Source of the DNA: Polytrichum commune
Lineage: Eukaryota > Streptophyta > Polytrichopsida > Polytrichales > Polytrichaceae
DNA length: 64,000 bases
NCBI GenBank assembly: GCA_950295325.1
Contig: OX485807.1
Span: 9,451,001 to 9,515,000 of the forward strand
Direction: 5' to 3'
A program made the translations under genes and the position numbers. The notes beneath the pieces are model-generated. The model was not told the origin of the DNA and searched no databases. It worked only from the letters and a program-made list of their open reading frames with translations. This document shows positions 44,629 through 54,560 of the stretch, piece by piece. Position 1 is the first letter of the stretch. Each line of letters starts with the position of its first letter.

Positions 44629-45084
44629 TCCGTAAAGTGAGCTGAAGAGAGGGTTTTGGGCCTAGATTTGAGAAAATTGTGTGACAGGCCCTAAAAGTGG
44701 AGCAGGTGTCTGTAGCTATAAAAAAACACAGGCACAAATCTTTTGAGGGACCGGAAATGGTGAAAAAAAAATTTGCTCCTGTGTTGCGAGCGCGCCCCGG
44801 GAATTTAGCGTCGCTTTGTCAGAGGGTGCTAATTCTGTTAGGGGTGCAGACAAGACTAAGTAAGTAGTGAAGCACGCCCAAAATCAGCAAGCACGCATGA
44901 CGGCCTCAACCACGAATAGGCGGATTCTCTCATCCAAAAACAAGCAGACCAACTCTGACCCTAAACCCTGGCCTTGTGTATTATGCCCCGGAATTCAAGA
45001 GCCTTACTTTGCGTTTCCATGGGTTTGTGTGAATAGTGCACTCAAAATCTGTCAAAACACCAGCTCACTTTACGGATAACTCTA
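44629..45084. mobile_element. Inverted-repeat element (456 bp)
   Basis: A 24-bp perfect inverted repeat: TAGAGTTATCCGTAAAGTGA plus GCTG at 44629-44652, and the exact inverse at 45061-45084. A weaker match may extend inward. There is no clear target duplication and no second copy here. Confidence 0.65.
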
Positions 45085-45351
45085 TTAGAAGAACATTAAA
45101 GTGGACAAGTACCCCTTTGCTTGAGTCCGCCTTAATTAGCATTCTTCATTAACGCTTTATAATAATCACCATAGGAGCTCCTCTTCTTACATGTCATAGT
45201 CTCCTAATTTCCCAACCTCCAACGAGGAACTGACACCTACTCGTACCGGCTTGTGTAATGTCGATCACATAAGTGATCATTCAGTCAATGGATTTGCTAG
45301 GACTTCGTTTTGTGTAGCTTGGTTAGTTTTTCAACTACGGAGAGAGAGAGA

Positions 45352-45504
45352 GAGGGAAGTATCGTATACGGATGTACTTCTCATTCATCCAACATATAAT
45401 CTTTACTGTCTTATAGGTTTGTTGTTGATTCATCTCAAATGACCTTGACTGAAATTATGTGGGGTCTTTTAAGTTGATTCCAGTGTCAAATCAATTGAGA
45501 ATAT
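45352..45504. mobile_element. Family A MITE, left part
   Basis: AGGGAAGTATCGTATACGGA, then TGTACTTCTCATTCATCCAA, and GTTGTTGATTCATCTCAAAT match family A. The right arm is absent. A CACTAGTAGAAA motif, like a CACTA-type terminus, stands just downstream at 45524-45535, but no partner end was found. Confidence 0.55.
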
Positions 45505-46239
45505 ATATCTTCTAGACTGCATGCACTAGTAGAAACCTAGTAGACAAAAAGACTTGCCACTAGTGCAGGATCCAACTTGAAAGATAAGGCTATGAAGTTT
45601 TTGACATGGAAAAGTTGGAGATCACCTCACCCAACAACAATAAATGATACGAAAACAAAGGTGAGAAAGAAGTTCATAAGTAATTTATCATCCATATATT
45701 TCATCAATGTGAAGAAGGTTATAAACTTACATTGGTCATAACCAAGGGATGAGTGTGCACATAGTAAATACAAGTGTACTCGTGCTTTAAAATTTTAAGC
45801 ATCCCTCTCATGATTAAATTCAACACCTACAATACAAAAATTCCGAACATGAGTTTAGACATAAAAGATGCCACTAGTGCAAGATGCAATTCACATTTAG
45901 ACTCTAGAGATAAATAAACGAAAAGTGTGACAAACTACAACTATGGTGGTCAGAAGATGTACAGTCATTTGCAATGTTGCTCACAGTACTGCACCGACAG
46001 ACTTTGTACTAGAATTTCAAGCCACAAAAATCAAATTGTATGTCCAAATTTGGGGTTTGTAGTAAGTCAAGATCCCAATCCTAACCCTACTCCCCATCTT
46101 TGCAACTACCAAATCACGGAGTACATACCTTGAAGCTAGTCTCACCATCACCAACAACCACATTGCGAGCTCACACTCAACACACATACAAGATCGATTT
46201 CTATGGTCCATCGAATCGTTGTGTTTGAGCAGACCATAA
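45505..46239. other. Intergenic, no gene recognised
   Basis: The block GCCACTAGTGCAGGATCCAA (about 45559) recurs loosely as GCCACTAGTGCAAGATGCAA (about 45870). Nothing else was identified. Confidence 0.4.
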
Positions 46240-46420
46240 CTTCAAGTAATAACAAGAAGAATGGGGAGCATGAACAATGGAGAACGTGGAAGAGGATTTC
46301 CTTGACACATGGTGCAATGCGAGGGTGTGGGGGATGGACTTCTTTAGTGGTGTGCATTAATGTCAAAGCCCATGATGCAAGGGAGGGAAATGTGACAATA
46401 AGGAGTGAGATTTGAACTAA
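46240..46420. mobile_element. Family D element, left segment (truncated)
   Basis: GGTGCAATGCGAGGGTGTGG, TGCATTAATGTCAAAGCCCA and AATAAGGAGTGAGATTTGAA match 60960-61075 in the complete copy. The reading is broken at 46421 by a PIF-like insertion and resumes at 46851. Confidence 0.65.
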
Positions 46421-46847
46421 GAGCGTCCCCAGCAGCCTCGCCATGGGGCATGCCAACGTCAAAAATGGGGCATCCCGGGTTCTTAGGTGGCGGTACCGGC
46501 ATAAACTGAGCCCCACCAATGTCCGGTCCGGCATAATTTAGAACCGGCCCGGGTATAGTAAAGGCCTTCCAACGCCATAAATGGTTCATATGGCGACCCT
46601 CCTCCGGCCCGCCAAGAGATTACTTTAATATCAGATACTCCGATATCCTACTTTATCCCATGTCATATAATAGGTGTCGTTGTCTTATTGATTGCTTCCT
46701 AATTATACCGGGGGTATGCCTAGGCTTTGGTGGGCTCTGACTCAAGATGAGCTGCCCCGCCCAAGATGGAGGGCTCCCCAAACACCCTAAACACCATATA
46801 ATATATTATTTTTGGCGGGTTGCTTTCTATCTCTCCTGGGGATGCCC
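46421..46847. mobile_element. PIF/Harbinger-like element nested in family D (427 bp)
   Basis: Starts GAGCGTCCCCAGCAGCCTCG and ends CTCTCCTGGGGATGCCC, imperfect inverse. It is flanked by TAA on both sides (46418-46420 and 46848-46850). Removing the element plus one TAA restores a continuous family D sequence (TTTGAACTAAGAACGTATG, compare TTTGAACTACGAACATCCG at 61070). The end sequence is of the widespread plant GAGCATCTCCAGCAG type. It is non-coding. Confidence 0.8.
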
Positions 46848-46850
46848 TAA

Positions 46851-46930
46851 GAACGTATGTTCCCTAGGGTTTCAGAATATTGGGAGAAGGAGTGACATTA
46901 CGGAGGCCGATGCTCTGGAGTTTAGGGTGT
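46851..46930. mobile_element. Family D element, right segment
   Basis: TTCCCTAGGGTTTCAGAATA, then GAGTGACATTACGGAGGCC, ending GGAGTTTAGGGTGT. It completes the D copy interrupted at 46421. Confidence 0.65.
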
Positions 46931-47085
46931 ACCGATCATTTTGAAAGAATCTATAGAATTTACTTTATTTCAATTAAAAAAAAAACCAGAAGATTACAAC
47001 ATGGAACTGGTTGGACTTGGAAACACTAGGGCTTTGACCGATCATGCCCAAAAATCTCCTTGGACACTACCTCCGTGAGATAGAG
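46931..47085 (+). repeat. Dispersed repeat R2, 3' two thirds
   Basis: Starts in the middle of R2 (ACCGATCATTTTGAAAGAAT) exactly where family D ends. It continues through CTGGTTGGACTTGGAAACAC, GACCGATCATGCCCAAAAAT and CTCCTTGGACACT. D therefore seems to have inserted in an R2 copy. Confidence 0.6.
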
Positions 47086-47223
47086 GCTAAAATCGGCTTG
47101 ATGGTCCAGTTGAAAGAATGATATAAGAATCGTATCATTAACGACACAAACATGTGTTAAGACACGACACGAAGATTAGGGTGCCTATTTTGGACGCTTG
47201 GAAAAAGGGTCTCGCTTCCCCCT

Positions 47224-47249
47224 CCCTACCCTACCCTACCCTACCCTAC
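47224..47249. repeat. (CCTAC)n microsatellite
   Basis: Five copies of the pentanucleotide CCTAC. It is not the plant telomere heptamer. Confidence 0.85.
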
Positions 47250-47279
47250 GAATGATAAATTAACTTACAAATGATACCC

Positions 47280-48969
47280 CCCAGTGGCCAGGATAGAAAA
47301 CATTCGTTCCTGGTGGCCCCACCTTTGGCGTTTACGGAGGGAGGTGGTTTCCTTTCTATCCACTAACCCACCCACATCGACGACTGTCCACAGTCATCCA
47401 CATTCATCCACACGTGCGTCGATGAGAGTCGCGCCTTGCCTGCTGGCCGTGCTTTCTCCGCTAGAATGGCTCTTGGGGGTGGGGCGCGACGTGGGATGGA
47501 TGAGAGGGGGACGTTCATCGACAGTTGGCGTTGGGAACGGTGGATGATTCATCCACCCTTGCCCTGCTGGCAGTGCTTTCTTCTCTATAATGGCCGCCCT
47601 CTCTTGTCTCGCAAGGAAGAAGGACAAAAACATCGGGAGAGAAGAAGGAAGAGAATTTGCTTCAGCTGCAGTTGATTAGCATAGCGTGCATCTGCTTGGC
47701 AGAGCGAGCCAGTCAGGAAGTAGGAGTCACTGGAAACCACAGGCGGAGTGAATTTTGGGGGAGAATAATCTGTCGCTTCTTCTCAAAATTAGCGCTGCAG
47801 TTGTAGGAAGAAATCGCTCATAAATTGCTCCAACGGTGGGCTGCCTATGAATTCTGAGCAAGAGGTCTCAGGTCTCAGGGTGAGCGAGGTGCGCTGTTTT
47901 CTTCTCGTTGAGTGACGGTGTAGGAGAGAAGAGGAGAAAGGCATTCTGGAGTTGGTTGAGGTTTGGAGAGGTTCCTTCTGTTTTGAGAAAACAAATTTTT
48001 GGTAGAGGCGAGGATCATTCTTGGCAATCGTGTGTGAGAGAGAGAGAGAGAGAGCTCGGAGGAAGAAGGAAGGGAGGGAGGGAGGAAGGAGGTGATTGGC
48101 TTTTGGTTTTCGGTTGTAGGTGGGTGGCAGCAGCATCCAAATAGTTGTGTAAAAATTCCTGTCTCTAAGAATAGAGCGGCCTGTCGGTCGGTCAGAAGGA
48201 AAATCTGTGTACATGTGTGTTTGGTTGTGTTTGAAAATTGAGGTTGATAGGAGGAGGTGAGTGTGAGTTGTGATACAGTTAGTTGCATTGCCATCTTGTA
48301 GTTGCTTCTCAGATCTCCGAGTCAGGTTCCAGTTCACAATCTCGTTTGTTGCAAAAACACCTCCCACAATTTTGGTAGCCACCGACATCTGTTTGAATTT
48401 GGGAACTGTATGTTTCTGGTGAGGAGGAGAGGATCTGAGTTAGAGAGACACACCGCGAGTTGCTCGTCAGACAATCAAATATTTTGAAGTTTTAGTTCCT
48501 TCATCGCGTCGGAACCTACCTACTCATCAAGTCGGTGACTACGACTATTCTTGCAATTCCTCGGTAGCAAGTCCACACAACACATAACCATTTTACGAAA
48601 AGTTCCCTGAAGAATTTTGGATGTCTGTCTGTGTGTGTGTATCTCGAGTGTTTCTTGTATGACAAGAGTGCCAAAGGCAGTTTGCTTGGTTTAAGTAGAC
48701 CCTCGGTCGCAGTTGTGCCAAACAATTTGCAACTCTTTCACCACCTTGTCCTACCCCCCGCAAGAACTTCAGTGTCAGCATTCGATCGCACCGGTGCAAC
48801 ATTTGGTAGCTCAAACTTTTCCAAACTGCAATTTCTCATACACACGCACGCACGCACTTTTATTTAACCCCCTCCCAAGGTGGTATCGCTTAGAGAGAAA
48901 GAGAGAGAGAAAAGTAGTATAAGGTAGAGTAATTTTTGTAGGAGGAGAGTGGAGTATTGCAAACAAGCG
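47280..48969 (+). promoter_or_regulatory. Upstream region and leader of the F-box gene
   Basis: GC-richer DNA, free of the dispersed repeats seen elsewhere, with GA tracts at 48033-48051 and 48891-48914. This is typical of plant promoter and 5' leader DNA. A possible TATA-like CTTTTATTTAACC lies near 48856-48868, which would place a start of transcription about 70-80 bp before the ATG. Minus-strand frames of 139 and 199 codons (47789-48388) are open mainly because of the GA/CT tracts and show no domain. The promoter position is inference. Confidence 0.4.
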
Positions 48970-50067
48970 ATGGAGGCAACGTTGTGGGAGAATCTGCCAG
49001 CCGATTTGCTACTCAACATCCTTGCAAAGCTACCACTCCGATCACTGATGCGTCTCCGATGTGTGAGCAAGCATTGGCAAAGTCTGATTTCCCAGAGGGA
49101 GATTTTGGCCCTGTCCCGAACTTCCAAGTGTCCTCTACTCGCGGAGCCCATGCTCGGGGTAAGCTACGAAGGCAAGCAGCAATCACTGGAATGGGCAACA
49201 CTCAACCTCCAGTCCAAAAAGTGGACCAGCATGCCACCCTACCCCGAAGTTGTGCAGAAATCCTCCGGAGAGTCTAAGATGGAGTTTCACTCGGCAGGAG
49301 GTTTACTCTTCTCCCTAACCTCAAGCTTTGTCCACTACACTTCCACAAAGTGCCTTGTCTTCAACCCCTTGACAGGAGACACAAGGGAGCTTCCGGAGTT
49401 TACCCGGGACTGGATGTGTGGAGCTTTCGCACACCCTGTTGTGGACACCGAAATGGACACCTACAAGCTTGTGATGGGAGACCATGAGCACTGGGCTAAG
49501 TTTGATGGCAATGGCACAAATTGCTGGGAGGAAGGTGGGATTCAAGCTGTGGGCTGTTTGTCAAGTGGAACTAAAGGTGTTCGGTGCAAGGAGCTCCTGT
49601 TCTTCGTGGTTCCAACGATGCGTGGGAAGAGTGATCTTGCCACTTTTGACACAAAAAGGAATGTGTGGCTGGATACTTTTGATTATGAGCAGATGGCTGA
49701 GGTTGGGTACCATCTCAACAACCGAGGCCACTCCGAACACAACAGCATCTTCGAGTGGGATGGCTCCCTGTTTTTGATGACCAAGATGGATGGGAGAGTT
49801 TGGGAGCTTGATTTGGTGAGCAAGAGCTGGAATCTGAGGTTCGAGATGCCACAACAACTGTTGGGAGAGTTCGAGAAGATTCAGGATTGCATTGCAACCG
49901 GTAACAGTTTGTGTGTGATTGGTACTGCTAAAGTGCCAAGATACTCTTCCCTGTATGCGATGCTGGAGAAACAGCAAGGAGTTTGGGAGAAGCTGCCGCC
50001 ATGTCCATATGAGAAGGCTGACAGGCATAGCACTTTCCTCTTCCAGCCGAGTCTGCTGTCAGTGTGA
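48970..50067 (+). CDS. F-box protein with kelch-like C-terminal region (365 aa)
   Basis: Intact single-exon gene. Residues about 4-45 form an F-box (ENLPADLLLNILAKLPLRSL, then RCVSKHWQSLI), the domain that binds SKP1 in SCF-type E3 ubiquitin ligases. The rest (about 60-355) has spaced kelch/F-box-associated signatures: EWATLNLQSKKWTSMPPYP, CLVFNPLTGDTRELPEF, DLATFDTKRNVWLD, VWELDLVSKSWNLRFEMP and GVWEKLPPCP. This suggests a beta-propeller that would bind the substrate, in cytosol or nucleus. The length is usual for this family. I chose the ATG at 48970 (GCGATGG, good context); the open frame extends seven codons upstream only with a non-ATG codon. The target and gene name are unknown. The start is preceded by a GA tract, and a decayed copy of its 3' end lies downstream. 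Confidence 0.9.
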   Translation: MEATLWENLPADLLLNILAKLPLRSLMRLRCVSKHWQSLISQREILALSRTSKCPLLAEPMLGVSYEGKQQSLEWATLNLQSKKWTSMPPYPEVVQKSSGESKMEFHSAGGLLFSLTSSFVHYTSTKCLVFNPLTGDTRELPEFTRDWMCGAFAHPVVDTEMDTYKLVMGDHEHWAKFDGNGTNCWEEGGIQAVGCLSSGTKGVRCKELLFFVVPTMRGKSDLATFDTKRNVWLDTFDYEQMAEVGYHLNNRGHSEHNSIFEWDGSLFLMTKMDGRVWELDLVSKSWNLRFEMPQQLLGEFEKIQDCIATGNSLCVIGTAKVPRYSSLYAMLEKQQGVWEKLPPCPYEKADRHSTFLFQPSLLSV

Positions 50068-50200
50068 TTTGGAGGGATAGATGGTTGAATCCTTCTGTCC
50101 CTCTGTCTGTGTGTACATCTCCCCACCCCCTCTTTGTCATATTATTAGATGAGGATCAAGAATCTGTATATTGAAACCGGGAAAGAAAGAAAGAATACCA
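50068..50200 (+). other. Probable 3' untranslated region of the F-box gene
   Basis: CTGTCTGTGTGTACATCTCC, TTGTCATATTATTAGATGAG and AATCTGTATATTGAAACCGG are shared with the downstream copy in order (50530-50625). The duplicated unit therefore reaches past the stop codon. No exact cleavage site can be given. Confidence 0.5.
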
Positions 50201-50254
50201 ATTTCTCCTTAATCATAGAAATTAGTGATGATGTTGTTGGGAAGTAGAAAGAAA

Positions 50255-50625
50255 TGAGTGAGTGCTGCATCATCATCTCCCTGTTTTTTTGCACGACCAA
50301 GATGGAGGACGGCAACAACAGCTTTTGGGATCTGGATCTGGATCCGGTCAGCAAGGACTGGAATCTGAGGTTCCAAATGTTGCAAGATCAACTTTTCGGA
50401 GGGTTTGGAGTTTGAGAAGAGTGAGGATTGCATTGCTAGCGGTGACAGTTTGTCCATATGAGAAGGCAAACAAACAGACAAGACAGACAGACAGGCAGGC
50501 AGAGCACTTTGCTCTTTCAGCCGAGTGATCTGGTGTCTGTCTGTGTCTGTGTGAAGAATCTGAGTGTACATTTCCCCTTTTGTCATGTTAATAGATGAAA
50601 TCATCAAATTATTGGAAACCGTGTG
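50255..50625 (+). pseudogene. Tandem partial copy of the F-box gene 3' end
   Basis: Aligns with 49750-50180. Part still reads TKMEDGNNSFWDLDLDPVSK, then DWNLRFQM, against TKMDGRVWELDLVSKSWNLRFEM in the intact gene. It lacks the F-box and the front half. It has insertions before ACCAAGATGG, extra codons in the WDLDLD part and a stop in GGGTTTGGAGTTTGA. In another frame FEKSEDCIASGDSL follows. About 90 bp are then lost before TGTCCATATGAGAAGGC, and an ACAG/CAGG repeat expansion follows. Even the 3' untranslated region is recognisable. It is not functional as a protein gene. Confidence 0.85.
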
Positions 50626-53600
50626 CGTCTACAAATTGCAAAAACTGACGAAATAGGAATAGCTTAGCACTTATGATGCTTCACTTGGTATGTGGATACA
50701 GTGGCATATATATTGATTGCATCAACTTTCCAGCTTGCAAATTACACCCCAAGTTCAGTCCAACACTGCACAGGTGCATTCATTCTGATCCCCTTGGGAT
50801 CACCACCTTCTCTCAAGTTTTGCATCTCCCTTTCTCTCTCTCTCGCTCTCTCTCCCCCTTAAATGTTTTTGTTTTAATGCATGCGAAGTCTCTGGGCATG
50901 TTTGTCTGCATTTGATGGTGTGCCCATAACTAACAAGCTTTCTAATCCTCTTCCGTTAACATGTTTCAGCTTGTCTGTTACAAAGAGGGGTACACAGCAG
51001 GTGTGCAAAGGGTATGTGTTCTTACATAACCATGTTGAGTTAGAGACGTTAGAGGTGTGTCAAAATCTGCAAAACCACAAAATATTTTCATATGGAACCT
51101 GTTGTTCGTTTGGGTCAACGCCTAAGGAATTCCACCCAAGTCTCAAGTAGGTGGTTGGTATTGAAAGATCAAATATCAAGGCTCCATGGGATTAACTTGA
51201 TTTTTCAAATCTTTCCACTGTCTAACACTACCCACATGATCAAGAACAAGCACATAAGTCTATGGTGTCAAGATTGTATAGCAGTTACATGAAGGGTGCA
51301 CAAAAAGTATGTCAAAGTGTGTCCAAAGTCGCAAACCAATGAATTGTTTTTGTGCGGAACATGTTGTTAAATGCTGAAGTAATTCCATCCAATTCTCAGT
51401 CATTTATCAGAAGATCAAATATCAAGCTCCATGGACAGGTCAATACATCAATTTTTCCACCAGAGAACTTCAGGCCATTTGTCAGGTTCAAGAAGGAAAA
51501 ATAGAAAATCGACACATTCAATTACATGTGGTAAGTTACATGTGAAAATCGACACATTTAACTTTCTGTGAATAGATGTGATTAGTGTCACTGGCATCAT
51601 CTATGTAGGATAAGGAGTTTTGATTATATACTTTGCCTTAATTTAAGTCCTTTTATACAATTAACACATCTCAAACAATCAAGAACAAGCACATCTGATT
51701 CTAATGTTTCCATAAGTGGTAGACAAACAATTAAGGATAGAGTCTAGTTTTTTTTATCTAACTCTCACAGATGATCACAACAAACTACACGGCAGCAAGG
51801 AGTTGACATCATTTTCACCTTCCAAAGTACACCTTGCTCTATTCTGGATGAAGAAAAACCTACCACGTGTAGCCAAAAAGAAATTCTTACCTCTAATCCA
51901 GCTCAGGCATTTATTTCCTGTCACCATGAATGTAGATAGGATTAGATATAGAACAATCTAACTGTCGTCTGTGATGGCATTTTTCTGATATTTTTTTAGA
52001 GATACAGGATTACAGGAGAGAAGTGATGGTAAGTAGGGGAGTTAGTTGGTATATTTATTAGCTAGTGGAAGGTAGTTTGTTTCTAATTTTCATTTCTTTG
52101 TTTGAATGTGTTTACCAGTATAAACTACAAGTGTCAGATTCCTGTAAAAGAAGTCATAAGACAAGCTAAAATTTGATGTAATCTAATCCATTGTTGCTGA
52201 GTACTATGAATGCCCATGTCTGCAATTCCAGTTGCTCTTGTCAAGAAGTTGTAGTATACATCTAAGGAGGTCATTCTTGATATCTCCATCTTTGTCTTCG
52301 ATTGTTTTCATTCATACAGAGTGTTTTGGTATGCATAATCACTTACTACCAGCATATGATTTTATCTAACCCCTAAATGCTTCTAGCAACTTTATACTTA
52401 TTAGAGTCTACCGTAAAATATGTGGATGTACTGGGGTCGATGTACACCCTATTGGTCTCTTAATTTGAGTGTAACTGGAAAGTCTTTGAATTTAAGTGTT
52501 GGCATGTTTTATTTGTTATATCACTAAGAATCTTGTCATTTCCTTTGTTACCTATGTTTGTATATGCATCTCTTTGCTTCTCTCTCCACTTTTGTACTCC
52601 CCGAACATATCAAACTCAAGAAAATAACACAATCTTTTTTATGGAAGTTTTGTTGCCCCATTAATAGAGCAAAATGACTTACATCCGTAGTTTTTTTTTT
52701 TTTAAATTATAATTTTTTTATTGAACTCATTGACATGAGTCTTGGAAGTGGCAAACGTGGGATACTCCTTTAAAAAACTTGAATTTGTTGCCACAACTTC
52801 ACTGTTAACTCTATCCCACCTTCATTAAACTCTTTCCCAAGTTATTTTGCATCATCGTCAAGAAATGTAACCTTGGCCGTTCTTTAACACATAGCTGTTC
52901 ACCCTTTTCTATTTCAACACAGAAATATCCTACCACTTTACTAACTTCCTTCTCGATTGATGTCTCCTCCAAATGAGGAGATTATTCACTTTGCATTGGA
53001 GTCGGTGCAAAAGGTGCATCTTCAGCCTGAAGATCTAAATTCTCAAAATCAGGACATGTTTATTCCAAGATATCGAACAATAGTATTTCCTATAAAGAGT
53101 GAGATGTGCAATGGCCGAAGAATGTATGTGAGAAAGGTGGGCAAGAGTAACATAGACTGAATGTTCATTCCTGAAAGAGTTGGATAGAAACACCTCGTTT
53201 CATGATGAACTGACTTTTACTTTGTGGCCTTCATGAGATGCATAGACACATTCACAATACTAAGTGTATTTTGCAAAGGCCATGAAGAACAGATCGAGAA
53301 GTTCATGGAGCATCCTCGCACTAAGGCTTTTTGAATCACAATCACATGCCCATAAACTTTGTACATTCTTGTGAAAATCACCATTGTAGTTAGATCATAT
53401 CATTCTAGGTAAATTCTGCATCTGCACTCTCCATCTTCAACTAATCCCAAACACATTGTTGACAACAACTCACTGAGAATGTGCACAGACCGTCACCGCT
53501 GCCATTGATTTTCCAGGGCAACTCTTTCTTTTTCTCCAAGCCTCAGACCTCACACATTCTTCACCATGTTTCACCCTTCTTCACACGCAAACATATGATA

Positions 53601-54560
53601 CATCACTATACAGTGCACACCTGAACTTTTCATTACCATTGTTCTTGCCACACCACGATGTTTCAAGGACACAGTGTCATTGTTTCCTACTTCACGAAGA
53701 GAATGTGAGGATGTGGTGATCTATTTCAGAATTTACTGAATAACTCACAACTCAAACGTTCTGGATACATTGTTCTTCCATGATTTACAGACATTGATAT
53801 ACGTATGCTAAGTAGATGTCGAAGATGTGAAAGCTCAATATTTGTTATCGTGGTTAATAATACATGTGAACAAGTTGCAATGGATGTGAAAGGATAGGTA
53901 AATAAGCTCAGTAACTTTGGAAGGTGTGAATGGTAATAATATGAACTAGTTGGAGGATGGATTTCAAAGGTAAATGAGAAGAATAATAGTTCACAATCAA
54001 AGTACCCCTTCATGAAACATGACTCAATTCTTGCCTTGAATATAAGGATTTAATAGTAGTATTTATTTTTATAAATCAGATCTCTAGCAACATTACATCG
54101 GAACTTGGTAGACCTATGAGAAAACTATTAGACTTTACGTCTTTATTAATGTTGGATAAGCATATGCCAAATGGGACATAGCCAATCAACCCATAATAAG
54201 GTTGAGTATGAGTGGCAAGGGTGTTTTTGAGTGCATCATACCCCATGGTACCTGGCCTACGGAGCATGCTTGCACTGTCGCATGAGAGAACATTCTTTCG
54301 AGATGCTACATAGTTCAACCAATCTATAAACATCAACTTGGATCTCATAAATATGTGAAGATGATTGAGCACATGCAAGAGATATCTTCAAAACATATAA
54401 CCCAAAAAAACAAAGGAATAATCAAGAATATGAAGTAATGGTCAAACACATGCATGCACAAATGACTTACTTAAAGCACCAAGTGCCTCAAATTTACAAT
54501 GAAAGAACAAACATTACAAATGTGGTTATTAAAGAAATCATGAGAACTATTGCAGTGTGG
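50626..54560. other. Intergenic, no gene recognised
   Basis: About 4 kb with no copy of the dispersed families and no long open frame. Frames at 52957-53160 (67 codons, plus) and 54076-54378 (100 codons, minus) have moderately protein-like composition but no domain. A T-rich tract lies at 52690-52720. This stretch is unusually repeat-poor for the window. Confidence 0.4.

Noticed and set aside
45524..45535. CACTA transposon terminus CACTAGTAGAAA
   Set aside because: No inverse partner end or target duplication was found within a reasonable distance, so it may be chance.
47224..47249. CCTAC repeats as interstitial telomere
   Set aside because: The unit is five bases, CCTAC, not the plant telomere heptamer CCCTAAA.
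47789..48388. Minus-strand open frames of 199 and 139 codons as a gene
   Set aside because: They run through the GA/CT-rich leader of the F-box gene on the opposite strand. They overlap each other in different frames and show no domain.
48949..48969. Upstream seven-codon extension of the F-box frame
   Set aside because: It would start at GTG. The first ATG in frame, at 48970, has good context and starts just before the F-box, as is usual in the family.
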